Shown: positions 16,982 through 24,761, counted from the first letter of the stretch. The stretch is DNA of 64,000 nucleotides from Methylophilus glucosoxydans (GCF_042676145.1 NZ_JBHTJW010000002.1:1-64000); one strand, 5' to 3'. The notes: generated by a model from the sequence alone, not told the origin. Translations and numbers: made by a program.

Positions 16982-17502
16982 GAGGTCTGTCTTTCATCTT
17001 GCCATTGCCGGCGCAACAACAAGCAATGCATCATGGCGGTTGCCATATATTTTTTGACCATGCGCTCAGAGACCGCCAGCCTGACTGCAATTTCCTGGTA
17101 TTGGAAGCCGTGGATCTGCGCCAGCAAAAATGCGGCTTTGGCCTTGGGGTTTAACCGGCTCAGCATCGCATCCACTTCCAGCAGGGCTTCGGTAATCATG
17201 GCCTGCTGTTCCTGGGAGATGCAGGCAGGCTCCTCCTGACTCAGCGCATTGAGGTAACTTTGTTCCAGGGCCTGACGTCGCCATTGGTCTATCATCAAGC
17301 CTTTGGCAATCTGCAACAGATAGATACGTGGCGTATATACATGCTGTAACGCCTCCTGTTTTAGCAACAGTTTGACAAAGGTATCCTGAGCCAGGTCCGC
17401 GGCATGGTGTGTACAACCGACTTTTTTATTCAGCCAGCAACACAACCAGTGATGATGCGCCTGATACCAATGCGTGACCGGTAAATGCGAAGAGTCTGCC
17501 AT
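16978..17502 (-). CDS. fecI: ECF sigma factor, FecI type
   Basis: Sigma factor of 174 residues that should direct transcription of the downstream receptor gene. Region 2 is seen in ADLAQDTFVKLLL, YLLQIAKGLMIDQWRR, and region 4 in LNPKAKAAFLLAQIHGFQYQ with the helix-turn-helix IAVRLAVSERMVKKYMA. It is first in the fecI-fecR-receptor set. A Fur-box-like palindrome 17 bases upstream of the ATG indicates iron repression. Confidence 0.9.
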   Translation of the reverse strand: MADSSHLPVTHWYQAHHHWLCCWLNKKVGCTHHAADLAQDTFVKLLLKQEALQHVYTPRIYLLQIAKGLMIDQWRRQALEQSYLNALSQEEPACISQEQQAMITEALLEVDAMLSRLNPKAKAAFLLAQIHGFQYQEIAVRLAVSERMVKKYMATAMMHCLLLRRQWQDERQTS

Positions 17503-17518
17503 GACTGCTTAATATATA

Positions 17519-17537
17519 AATGATAATAATTCTCATT
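17519..17537. promoter_or_regulatory. Fur box upstream of fecI
   Basis: AATGATAATAATTCTCATT is a near-perfect 19-bp palindrome of the classical Fur type, directly before fecI. It predicts derepression of fecI-fecR in low iron. Confidence 0.8.
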
Positions 17538-17642
17538 TTAATATTAAGCCAGACAATCGACAAGCCTAAAACGCGTCTGCGGCGCTCACAAACAATGCGG
17601 CCACCTGATCTCAGGTCAAGCCACACCCCCGGCCAGGCCATG

Positions 17643-17666
17643 AAAAAGCCCAACACAAGGTTGGGC
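17643..17666 (-). terminator. Terminator after ribB
   Basis: On the minus strand GCCCAAC-loop-GTTGGGC-type stem (17648-17654 with 17660-17666) is followed by a T run. It ends the ssuD-to-ribB operon. Confidence 0.75.
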
Positions 17667-17689
17667 GCAAGGCTAGCCGGTATGCGCAG

Positions 17690-18394
17690 TTAACCGCTAT
17701 AGACCATGGCTGCATCCAGCAGTCGGCTTTGCTGGCGTGGAATCGACTGCAAGCCTGGCCACGCGTAGTTGAGGTCGCGCGCACGATAGGCTTTCATATC
17801 GGCAATGCTGATGATTTTGAGCCCGTGGGCTTGGGAAAACTTGAATAAATCAGGGCGTCTTGCCATGCTGCCATCGTCATTGACGATTTCGCATAACACG
17901 CCGACTGGCTGCAGGCCAGCCATGGCGGCAAGGTCATGCGCCGCTTCGGTATGGCCGGGCCGCTCGAGCACACCGCCACGGCGGGCACGTAGCGGAAAAA
18001 TGTGGCCGGGGCGGTGAAAATCCTCGGCCTGAGTGGTGGGATCCGCCAGCTTGCGCAGTGTCAGTGCACGATCTGCCGCCGAGATGCCGCTGGTCGTGCC
18101 ATATTTGTAATCCACACTCACAGTAAATGCGGTGCGGAATGGATCAGCGTTGTGTGTCACCATTTGTGGCAAGTCCAGTGCTTGCAAACGTTGTGCGGGC
18201 ATGCCGACGCAGACCAGACCACTGCTGTGTTTGACCAGGAAGGCCATTTTTTCAGTGGTGATTTTTTCGGCGGCGATAATCAGGTCGCCTTCGTTTTCGC
18301 GGTCGGTATCATCGACCACAATTACGAATTCGCCGTTGGCGATGGCTTGAATGGCGCTAGCGACCGAATCAAATGGTTGGTTTTTTTCTAACAT
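17690..18394 (-). CDS. ribB: 3,4-dihydroxy-2-butanone 4-phosphate synthase
   Basis: Riboflavin pathway enzyme that converts ribulose 5-phosphate to the four-carbon precursor of the xylene ring. The 234-residue protein is the single-domain RibB form (no RibA domain): DDTDRENEGDL acidic metal/substrate loop near residue 28, YGTTSGISAADRALTL, and HRPGHIFPLRARRGGVLERP followed by GHTEAA. It is the last gene of an operon with three flavoprotein-related genes, 15 bp after the amidohydrolase gene, with an AAGGA site. No FMN riboswitch is visible in front of it, in contrast to many housekeeping ribB genes, so it is probably a pathway-dedicated copy controlled with the oxygenases. Confidence 0.9.
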   Translation of the reverse strand: MLEKNQPFDSVASAIQAIANGEFVIVVDDTDRENEGDLIIAAEKITTEKMAFLVKHSSGLVCVGMPAQRLQALDLPQMVTHNADPFRTAFTVSVDYKYGTTSGISAADRALTLRKLADPTTQAEDFHRPGHIFPLRARRGGVLERPGHTEAAHDLAAMAGLQPVGVLCEIVNDDGSMARRPDLFKFSQAHGLKIISIADMKAYRARDLNYAWPGLQSIPRQQSRLLDAAMVYSG

Positions 18395-18409
18395 ACACAG
18401 TCCTTTTAC

Positions 18410-19270
18410 TCACGCTGCCAGGTTGAGATTCAGCACCCTGGCCGCATTCTGATAAAACACTTTTTCGAGCACGGCATCCTTAAAGCCCAGTGCCGCAAAA
18501 TCAGCGATGGTTTGTTTCATGGGGCGGAACGGATAAGAGGTGCCAAACAGTAACTGGTCGCCCAGAAACTGGTTAGCGGCCTGCACATACAGCTCGGCGC
18601 CGGGCTGGAAAATGTACATATCCGGCACCAGATACAGATTGGGGTAGCGGAAGGCGGCACCGACAATCTCGTTCACAAACGGGTAATAGCCGTGAAAACA
18701 AATAATGTTCAATTGGGGATATTTGCGCGCCAGCCGTGCCACCGCATTCGGGTGCGCATAGTCGAGATCCGGTGTGGTCGGGCCCGACATCACGCACACC
18801 GGCACGCCATACTGCTGGCACGCGTTATACACCGGGTCAAACAGTGGATCATCCACCTGCCGCGCAGGCTTGCCAAAGCCTGGCTCGATATTGATGGCCT
18901 TAAAGCCATAATGGTGTATGGCTTTTTCAATCGCGGCCAAGGTACTGTCCACGCCGCGACTTTCAATATCCACCGAGCCCAAGCCGACCAACTTTTTGCT
19001 ATGTTTGACCAGATCGGCAATCTGCTGGTCATCAATGGTGAGGTCTGGCGTTTCACGGCCGACCACCACTGCGAGGTCTATGCCGGCGTCGTCTATTTCC
19101 TGCAGATAGCCCTCAACAGTGTACGAACGTCGAAAATGCTCGGGCTCCAGCGAACCCACGCGCTGATTCAGCCATTTGGCCGTCTCATAGGCAGGCGTGT
19201 TGGGCGTGGCGCCAAAAAAGTCATGCAAAAACGCAGGACGGTTACGTAAATCAATAATTTTTTGTTTCAT
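18410..19270 (-). CDS. Amidohydrolase-fold protein with altered metal site
   Basis: A 286-residue TIM-barrel protein of the amidohydrolase 2 (ACMSD-like) family. The core reads GVDSTLAAIEKAIHHYGFKA, KAINIEPGFGKPARQVDDP, an FHGYYP strand and the late LLFGTSYPFRPM motif. In typical members the first strand has the metal ligands H-x-H and the last has Asp in GSDxP. Here the first strand is IDLRNRP and the last is GTSYP, so the usual His pair and Asp are absent, while the FHG histidine remains. It may be metal-free or bind metal differently. The gene is in an operon with SsuD-like and DszC-like enzymes and ribB. Substrate unknown; an action on the carbon skeleton released by desulfonation is possible. 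Confidence 0.7.
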   Translation of the reverse strand: MKQKIIDLRNRPAFLHDFFGATPNTPAYETAKWLNQRVGSLEPEHFRRSYTVEGYLQEIDDAGIDLAVVVGRETPDLTIDDQQIADLVKHSKKLVGLGSVDIESRGVDSTLAAIEKAIHHYGFKAINIEPGFGKPARQVDDPLFDPVYNACQQYGVPVCVMSGPTTPDLDYAHPNAVARLARKYPQLNIICFHGYYPFVNEIVGAAFRYPNLYLVPDMYIFQPGAELYVQAANQFLGDQLLFGTSYPFRPMKQTIADFAALGFKDAVLEKVFYQNAARVLNLNLAA

Positions 19271-19304
19271 ATCTATTCTTTAGTGATGGAAACACTTAAG
19301 CAAT

Positions 19305-19408
19305 GCGCGAGCGGGATGAAGACCAAGGCGCACGACACGCAGAAACCGGAATGTACATGGCGTACATGGGGATTTTGAGTACCGTGCAACGCCGTTATTC
19401 GCCCGCGC
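19305..19408. repeat. REP-like intergenic element
   Basis: A GC-rich 104-bp segment inside an operon, bounded by imperfect inverted ends (GCGCGAGCGGG and the complement of CGCCCGCGC) and with a tandem GTACATGG at 19353 and 19362. It has no reading frame and looks like a dispersed, folded intergenic repeat of betaproteobacteria. No second copy is in the window, so dispersal is an inference. Confidence 0.45.
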
Positions 19409-19428
19409 AGCTATGGATCATGTGTTTT

Positions 19429-20649
19429 CTATGAGTAAAAGCTAGGGGTGGGATACTGCCCATTCAGCGCCCACTCGCCTAACTCCTTGAACTTGTAATC
19501 CACCGGATCATGCAAGGTATACACACGCAAATTCCGCCAGAAACGGTCCATGCGCAGCTTGGCTGTGGTCGCACGGGCGCCTGCCACCTCAAAAATACGC
19601 GTGGTCACATCCAGCCCGGCACGGGTCGCCTGCACTTTGGCCGAGAATACGGCCAGCGCCACCTCTCCGCGTTGTGCGTCTTCCAGTGCCAACCCTTGTT
19701 GCCAGGCCGCATCGAGCAATTCGGCAGCATGGTCGGCCAGTACAGATGATGCATGTAATCCGGCCCAAAACTCGCCGTAATGCAGCAAGGTATAAGGATC
19801 CTCATACACGCTGTTTGCCAACGAACCAGACCAGACCCGGCTGCTGCCACGGGTGTATTTGGCGCCCTCGGCCAGCGCCCCTTCGGCAATACCCAGGTAG
19901 ATATTGGTAAAAATCAGCTGGGCCACCAACGAACGCAGACTGGCAAACGACGAACTGAGTGGACCAGGCTGCATGAGTAACTCATGATCTTCCACCTTGA
20001 GCTGGTTAAATTCTGCACTGCCACTGTCGGTCTGGCGCTGGCCGATGTTGTCCCAATCACCCTTGAGCGTGATCCCTGCGCGACTGGTCGGCACCGCGGC
20101 CACCAGAAATTTGCCGCTGCCTTCTTCAATGGCGGAGACGATCAAGAAGTCAGAATCCATGGAGCCGGAGCAAAAACTTTTTTGCCCGTGAAACACATAG
20201 CCACCGTCTACCTTACGTGCCACCGTACGCTGGTCCAGCGGATTGAGGGCATTGCCCCACCACAGGTTCTGGTGCGCAGTGAGCTTGAAATAATGCTGCC
20301 ACTGCGTCTCGCTGCCATATAAACGAATGGAAGCCAGCATCAAAAACTGGAACGCAAACACCTGTGCAATCGAACTGTCGACGCGGGCAATCTGGCGGAT
20401 GATGCGGTAGGTCTGCGCCCAGCTGGCGCCCAAGCCCCCGGCCTGTTGCGGTAGCCACAAACTGAGCAAGCCGCTGTCCCTTACCGCCTGCCGCTGCGGA
20501 TAGGGCGTCCCTCCTGCGACATCGCGTTCAACCGCGGTGAGTGCCAAATAGTCGCAAAGTTGATCGGCGCGCTGTTGCGGTGTGCCGTGAAACAAAATGC
20601 CATGCTCCGCTTCAGCGGCGGGCGGGCGTAAATTCAGAGCCAATGTCAT
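19429..20649 (-). CDS. DszC/SfnC-like flavin-dependent oxygenase (acyl-CoA dehydrogenase fold)
   Basis: A 406-residue flavoprotein of the acyl-CoA dehydrogenase superfamily, nearer to the DszC/SfnC sulfur group than to fatty-acid enzymes. It has LSLWLPQQAGGLGASW, a WGNALNP strand where dehydrogenases have the FAD-contact Thr/Ser pair, FHGQKSFCSGS, and the C-terminal AGARATTAKLRMDRFWRNLR with LHDP, which is also seen in the SfnB-like protein at 12074. It probably uses FMNH2 or FAD to oxygenate an organosulfur compound. It follows the ssuD-like gene by 8 bp with a GGGGGAAG site, so they are co-expressed. Which substrate it takes is unknown. Confidence 0.78.
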   Translation of the reverse strand: MTLALNLRPPAAEAEHGILFHGTPQQRADQLCDYLALTAVERDVAGGTPYPQRQAVRDSGLLSLWLPQQAGGLGASWAQTYRIIRQIARVDSSIAQVFAFQFLMLASIRLYGSETQWQHYFKLTAHQNLWWGNALNPLDQRTVARKVDGGYVFHGQKSFCSGSMDSDFLIVSAIEEGSGKFLVAAVPTSRAGITLKGDWDNIGQRQTDSGSAEFNQLKVEDHELLMQPGPLSSSFASLRSLVAQLIFTNIYLGIAEGALAEGAKYTRGSSRVWSGSLANSVYEDPYTLLHYGEFWAGLHASSVLADHAAELLDAAWQQGLALEDAQRGEVALAVFSAKVQATRAGLDVTTRIFEVAGARATTAKLRMDRFWRNLRVYTLHDPVDYKFKELGEWALNGQYPTPSFYS

Positions 20650-20657
20650 CTTCCCCC

Positions 20658-21791
20658 CTACGCAGCATGCTTAACAGATTGGGCTGCGCCAAACGGGCCG
20701 GTGAGATTGGTCGTAATGCTAACCTCATGTGGGGCCTGTTGCTGGAGCGGCAAAAGCGGGAACAATAATTCAGCGACACGGTAAGCCTCCTCCAGATGTG
20801 GGTAGCCTGAGAAAATAAAATAATCAATGCCAAGCGCCTGATACTCTTTAATGCGGTCAGCCACTTCTTGCGGATTGCCCACCAGCGCAGTGCCGGCACC
20901 ACCGCGCACCAGGCCGACTCCAGCCCACAGATTAGGCGAGACTTCGAGCTGGTCACGACGGCCATGATGCAAAGCCGTCATGCGTTTTTGTGCGACAGAA
21001 TCAAAATTGGCCACTGCGGCCTGTGCTGCTGCGATGGTGTCATCGGTGACCTGCGAAATGAGCGTGTCGGCGGCTTGCCAGGCTTGCTCGCTGGTTTCAC
21101 GCACAATCACGTGCAAGCGGATGCCAAACCGGATATGGCGGCCTTTGGCTGCCGCAGCCGCGCGGATGACCTTGATTTTTTCGGCCACGGCTGCCGGTGG
21201 CTCACCCCAGGTTAAATGCACATCAATATGCTCGCTACTGAGTTTGATGGCGGCCTCGGAAGCGCCGCCGATAAACAGTGGCGGATAAGGTTTCTGCAAG
21301 CTACCGGTTGGCAGGCTGGCGCCTTTGACGCGTAAATAATCGCCTTCAAAATCCACGCGCTGCTCGCTCAGTACCGAGCGCCAGATAGACAAGAACTCCT
21401 CAGCCTCAGCATACCGCGCATCATGATCGAGAAAGCTACCCTCGGCTTGCTGTTCGGCCGGATCACCGCCCGCCACCACATTAATCAGCAGCCGCCCGCC
21501 CGAGATACGGTCCAGCGTCGAGGCCATGCGCGCCGACACCACCGGTGAAATAAACCCAGGCCGTGTGGCGACTAAAAACTTGAGCTGGCTGGTTTCATTG
21601 ATCAGTGCCGAAGAAATGACCCAGGCATCTTCGCAAGAGCGGCCAGACGGCACCAGCACACCGCCATAGCCCAGCCGGTCAGCCGCCTGGGCAATCTGTT
21701 TCAGATAAGAAAACGTGGCCGGTCTGGCGCCCTGGCTGCTGCCAAGATACCGTTGATCGCCATGCGTGGGTAAAAACCAGAATATTTGCAT
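20658..21791 (-). CDS. ssuD: FMNH2-dependent alkanesulfonate monooxygenase (SsuD/MsuD-like)
   Basis: Luciferase-like TIM-barrel monooxygenase that splits sulfonates into sulfite and an aldehyde with FMNH2 and O2. FWFLPTHGDQRYLGSSQGAR at the N-terminus, VLVPSGRSCEDAW, the NVVAGGDPAEQQAEG stretch, FIGGASEAAIKLSSEH, and the late GRRDQLEVSPNLWAGVGLVR mobile-loop region with its conserved arginines all match SsuD. It could equally be MsuD, specific for methanesulfonate, the oxidation product following SfnG. The FMN reductase partner would be MsuE at 11069. First gene of a four-gene operon under the sigma-54 promoter at 21838. Confidence 0.88.
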   Translation of the reverse strand: MQIFWFLPTHGDQRYLGSSQGARPATFSYLKQIAQAADRLGYGGVLVPSGRSCEDAWVISSALINETSQLKFLVATRPGFISPVVSARMASTLDRISGGRLLINVVAGGDPAEQQAEGSFLDHDARYAEAEEFLSIWRSVLSEQRVDFEGDYLRVKGASLPTGSLQKPYPPLFIGGASEAAIKLSSEHIDVHLTWGEPPAAVAEKIKVIRAAAAAKGRHIRFGIRLHVIVRETSEQAWQAADTLISQVTDDTIAAAQAAVANFDSVAQKRMTALHHGRRDQLEVSPNLWAGVGLVRGGAGTALVGNPQEVADRIKEYQALGIDYFIFSGYPHLEEAYRVAELLFPLLPLQQQAPHEVSITTNLTGPFGAAQSVKHAA

Positions 21792-21837
21792 CGACTACCC
21801 TTTACAACCCATTCAAAAGAAATAACAACTTGAAAAG

Positions 21838-21853
21838 TGCAAAGTCCATGCCA
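21838..21853 (-). promoter_or_regulatory. Sigma-54 promoter of ssuD-ribB operon
   Basis: On the minus strand TGGCATGGACTTTGCA fits TGGCAC-N5-TTGCA with one mismatch and correct spacing; transcription would start near 21827, 36 bases before the gene. It is the best match of the four in the inner locus. Three activator palindromes lie 50-130 bp upstream. Confidence 0.75.
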
Positions 21854-21901
21854 CAAATAAAAGACTTTTAATTCAATCACTTAAAAAAATTATTTTTTTG
21901 A

Positions 21902-21919
21902 TTGCTGCAAAATCAGCAA
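21902..21919. promoter_or_regulatory. Putative SfnR-like activator site 3
   Basis: TTGCTGCAAAATCAGCAA is a perfect palindrome at both 6-base arms and the strongest copy of the TGCTG-N6-CAGCA motif. Confidence 0.65.
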
Positions 21920-21933
21920 CTTGTTCAGCAGTG

Positions 21934-21951
21934 CTGCTGCGTTTGCAGCAC
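21934..21951. promoter_or_regulatory. Putative SfnR-like activator site 4
   Basis: CTGCTGCGTTTGCAGCAC fits TGCTG-N6-CAGCA; its centre is 32 bp (three helical turns) from site 3, so bound dimers would face the same side of the DNA. Confidence 0.6.
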
Positions 21952-21952
21952 C

Positions 21953-21970
21953 CTGCATCGATTTCAGCAG
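21953..21970. promoter_or_regulatory. Putative weak activator site 5
   Basis: CTGCATCGATTTCAGCAG keeps the right arm CAGCAG and four of six bases of the left arm; it lies 19 bp from site 4. Possibly a low-affinity site. Confidence 0.4.
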
Positions 21971-22112
21971 GCGGATGTAGAGCAGTGCCATTTGCATACC
22001 TCACGCAGCAATAAGCAACCACAAGTCCTCCTTTTCTTAACCCCATGATTTGATGGCATTTATTGTTTTAACCCGTCATCTCATGCCTGCGGTAGCACGA
22101 CCTCGGCCTGAT

Positions 22113-22128
22113 TGGCATGCATTCTGCT
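22113..22128 (+). promoter_or_regulatory. Sigma-54-like promoter of activator gene
   Basis: TGGCATGCATTCTGCT has the correct spacing and would start transcription near 22139, about 140 bases before the activator ATG at 22282. It implies that the activator gene and ribA are themselves in the regulon. Confidence 0.6.
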
Positions 22129-22281
22129 AATTCAGACGGGTAATTAAATCATTATTTCTAATGAGAGATTTATTTATAACTTTAAAGAATATGAATAGCG
22201 CCATTACTTATTGGCACGAAATTGCAGCCTGGATTACTGTATCTGGGCTTAACTCTATGGAAAGACAGTGAGATCCTCACG

Positions 22282-23397
22282 ATGGCAAATCTATTAGCAA
22301 ACGATTTTTATACGACTGAACACGACACGCAGTTTGAGCAACAGCGTCTGTTAACCATGCCGAACTCGCGGGCCATGTCGACATCGATTCGAGCGACCGC
22401 GCAGGTGTTTGAAGATCCGAAGTCGATCGCCTTGCTTAATCGCATCAAGCAAATTGCCCCCAGTGACGCCAATGTCTTGATCATCGGCGAAACTGGCACG
22501 GGCAAGGAGCTGATTGCCCGCCATGTGCATGCCTTGAGCTACCGTAAATCTAAACCATTTGTCGCGGTGAATTGCGGGGCGTTCTCGGAAACACTGGTCG
22601 AAAGTGAATTGTTCGGCCATGAAAAAGGCGCGTTTACCGGGGCAGTCACCGCCAAAGCCGGCTGGTTTGAAGAGGCGAATGGCGGCACGCTGTTTCTGGA
22701 TGAGATCGGTGATTTGCCGCTGAGTCTCCAGGTGAAGCTGTTACGTGTACTACAAGAGCGGGAAGTGGTACGGCTAGGCGCGCGCAAACCAACCCCGATT
22801 GATGTGCGGCTGATTGCAGCGACCAACGTACGCCTGGAAGAGGCCGTGCTGGCTGGTAACTTCAGGGAGGATTTATTCTACCGTTTACGCGTTGCGCACC
22901 TGGAGCTGCCAACCCTGCGCAACCGGCCCGGCGATATTTTGCCACTGGCAGATTATTTTGTTGGCGAATATACACGGCGGTTGGGCTACGCCACCATCTG
23001 CCTCGATGACTCGGCCAAGCAAAAATTATTGCAACATAGCTGGCCAGGGAATATCCGCGAACTCGAAAATGTGATTCATCACTCCTTGCTAATTTGCCGC
23101 AACAATGTGGTGCGCAGTGAGGATTTACATTTGTCCTCGATCTCGCTACACCGACCAAAAGCGACACTGCAGGCCTTGCCCAGCGAAGCAGATACTGACT
23201 CGCTGGAGGCGTCGCTGCAGCAGTTGTTTGAAACGGGCAAAGCGCAGCTTTATGACTATGTGGAAGACACGCTGGTACGTGCCGCCTATCAGCATTGCCA
23301 CCATAATCAGGTGCAAACCGCCAAGCTGCTGGGCTTGAGCCGCAATGTGTTGCGCGCCAAACTGATTAAAATGGGAGCGATCAATGCGCTTAAATAA
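22282..23397 (+). CDS. sfnR: Sigma-54-dependent transcriptional activator, SfnR-like
   Basis: A bacterial enhancer-binding protein with the AAA domain first and no receiver, GAF or PAS sensor, as in SfnR, so activity is probably set by its amount. Visible motifs are Walker A GETGTGKE, the sigma-54-contact loop GAFTGA within SELFGHEKGAFTGAV, Walker B GGTLFLDEIGD, the R-finger region LFYRLRVAHLELPTLRNRPGD and a Fis-type helix-turn-helix at the end (NQVQTAKLLGLSRNVLRAKL). The ATG at 22282 is preferred over an upstream TTG (22222), since conserved sequence begins later and the TTG overlaps a promoter-like sequence. It likely drives the five sigma-54 promoters around it through TGCTG-N6-CAGCA sites. 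Its end overlaps ribA by 14 bases. Confidence 0.85.
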   Translation: MANLLANDFYTTEHDTQFEQQRLLTMPNSRAMSTSIRATAQVFEDPKSIALLNRIKQIAPSDANVLIIGETGTGKELIARHVHALSYRKSKPFVAVNCGAFSETLVESELFGHEKGAFTGAVTAKAGWFEEANGGTLFLDEIGDLPLSLQVKLLRVLQEREVVRLGARKPTPIDVRLIAATNVRLEEAVLAGNFREDLFYRLRVAHLELPTLRNRPGDILPLADYFVGEYTRRLGYATICLDDSAKQKLLQHSWPGNIRELENVIHHSLLICRNNVVRSEDLHLSSISLHRPKATLQALPSEADTDSLEASLQQLFETGKAQLYDYVEDTLVRAAYQHCHHNQVQTAKLLGLSRNVLRAKLIKMGAINALK

Positions 23398-24031
23398 GCT
23401 TGCCTCTGTGCAAACAGCAGCCATCGAAAGCGGCAGCCTGCGCTGGAAAGCCAGTGCTCACTTACCGACAGAATATGGGCAGTACCGTTTACACGCGTTT
23501 GTTGATATGCACAGCGGGCAGGAGCAGATCGCACTGGTGCTCGGCGAGGTCAGCGGTCAAGCCAGAGTGCTGACCCGCGTGCACTCTGAATGCCTGACCG
23601 GGGATGTGTTTGGCTCACAGCGCTGCGATTGCGGCGAACAGTTCAAACGCTCGCAGCAACTGATTCAGGCGCGTGGCAATGGCATTATTCTGTATCTGCG
23701 CGGACATGAAGGGCGCGGCATCGGCATCAGCAACAAGGTGCAGGCCTATGATTTGCAAGACACCGGCTTGGATACGGTGGCGGCAAACCTCGCCCTGGGC
23801 CTGCCTGTAGACCAGCGAGCATATGATGATGCCGCCAGTATGTTGCAGCATTTTGAGGTGAAGTCGATTGAGTTACTGAGTAACAACCCGGATAAGTCGC
23901 GCGCCCTCACCCGGCTGGGCATCATGGTGGAGGCCGTGACGCCGTTAGAGATCGCAAGTAATCCAGCCAATGCCGACTATCTGGCGACCAAAAAGCACAG
24001 ACTGGGGCATCACCTGAGTTTGGTGCCTTAG
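23384..24031 (+). CDS. ribA: GTP cyclohydrolase II
   Basis: First committed enzyme of riboflavin synthesis, opening the imidazole ring of GTP. The 215-residue protein has the zinc site in SECLTGDVFGSQRCDCGEQ (three cysteines), the catalytic segment YLRGHEGRGIGISNKVQAY, and the C-terminal LLSNNPDKSRAL substrate loop. It is a stand-alone RibA of normal length. It begins inside the activator gene, with GGGAGCG upstream, so the two are translationally coupled. Together with ribB at 17690 it brackets the sulfonate operon, which suggests that extra FMN synthesis is part of the sulfur-starvation response. Confidence 0.9.
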   Translation: MRLNKLASVQTAAIESGSLRWKASAHLPTEYGQYRLHAFVDMHSGQEQIALVLGEVSGQARVLTRVHSECLTGDVFGSQRCDCGEQFKRSQQLIQARGNGIILYLRGHEGRGIGISNKVQAYDLQDTGLDTVAANLALGLPVDQRAYDDAASMLQHFEVKSIELLSNNPDKSRALTRLGIMVEAVTPLEIASNPANADYLATKKHRLGHHLSLVP

Positions 24032-24032
24032 G

Positions 24033-24647
24033 CTAGACGCTCAAGCGTTGCAACAGCTGCTTGAGTGTGGCCTCGATGGGCTGGCGCACGGCGGGTTGTT
24101 CTAGCAAAGACGGCAGCGGTGCCCGCTGCAGGCGTGCCTGCAAATCCTTAAGCTGTTGCTGCAACTGCTGCAGTTTTTGGCGATCGCGTTGTGGCGGGAT
24201 TTCAAACTCATTTTGGCTGCCATAGCCTTCAAACAGCAAGGTTTCTATCCCCACCACCAAAGCCAGAATACGGTCACCACCAAACGCTTCGTCGAATGCC
24301 AGGTCTATCGCGGTCATGCCCTGCAAACGGCGGATCGCCTCAAACTTCCAGTTGGCCTTGCCATCAAATACCCATTCCGTCATTTCGCGCGGCCCGACCT
24401 GCGTGCTTTTCGCCAATTCCTCTGGATGTTCGGTATAGAGCTGCAACATCAATGCCCGCAAGTCATCGGTATGCTCACTCATGGCTTGCTTGGGGCTGAG
24501 CTCTGCGCGCTGCGCCGAAGAGGACGCCACCTTTTTTACGGCGCGCGCTTCCGCCTGTGGCAGAGAAAGCATTGCCCACAGGCCGATCACCCATACGCAA
24601 ACCCTGAAACAAGCACACCCCCTGAAGACTGCAGAATTCACCAACAT
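24033..24647 (-). CDS. Secreted protein of unknown function
   Basis: A 204-residue protein with an N-terminal hydrophobic signal segment (cut likely after the AEARA run). The mature part is charged; residues roughly 140-190 are rich in Gln and Leu (QRDRQKLQQLQQQLKDLQAR), indicating a coiled coil. The middle segment, with REMTEWVFDGKANWKFEAIRR (part) and IVVGIETLLFEGY-like text, gives no family I can name with confidence. The gene is convergent with ribA, with stops only two bases apart, and upstream of it is the EAL gene, in the same direction. Confidence 0.65.
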   Translation of the reverse strand: MLVNSAVFRGCACFRVCVWVIGLWAMLSLPQAEARAVKKVASSSAQRAELSPKQAMSEHTDDLRALMLQLYTEHPEELAKSTQVGPREMTEWVFDGKANWKFEAIRRLQGMTAIDLAFDEAFGGDRILALVVGIETLLFEGYGSQNEFEIPPQRDRQKLQQLQQQLKDLQARLQRAPLPSLLEQPAVRQPIEATLKQLLQRLSV

Positions 24648-24761
24648 GCCCGCCCTTTCACCGCCAATCAAAGGTCACAGTGTAATCAGCCGCAGTTGCG
24701 TGGGTCTTGGGAGATTTTCCTTTTTACAGTCACCGCCAGGCAAGGGTTGGGAATATGCTTG

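Noticed and set aside
22212..22226. TGGCACGAAATTGCA as a further sigma-54 promoter
   Set aside because: The -24 and -12 elements match very well but are one base too close (four bases between TGGCAC and TTGC instead of five); sigma-54 rarely tolerates this. The element at 22113 is correctly spaced.
22222..22281. Upstream TTG start for the activator
   Set aside because: The extra 20 residues have no family similarity and the codon lies in the promoter-like sequence; the ATG at 22282 fits better.
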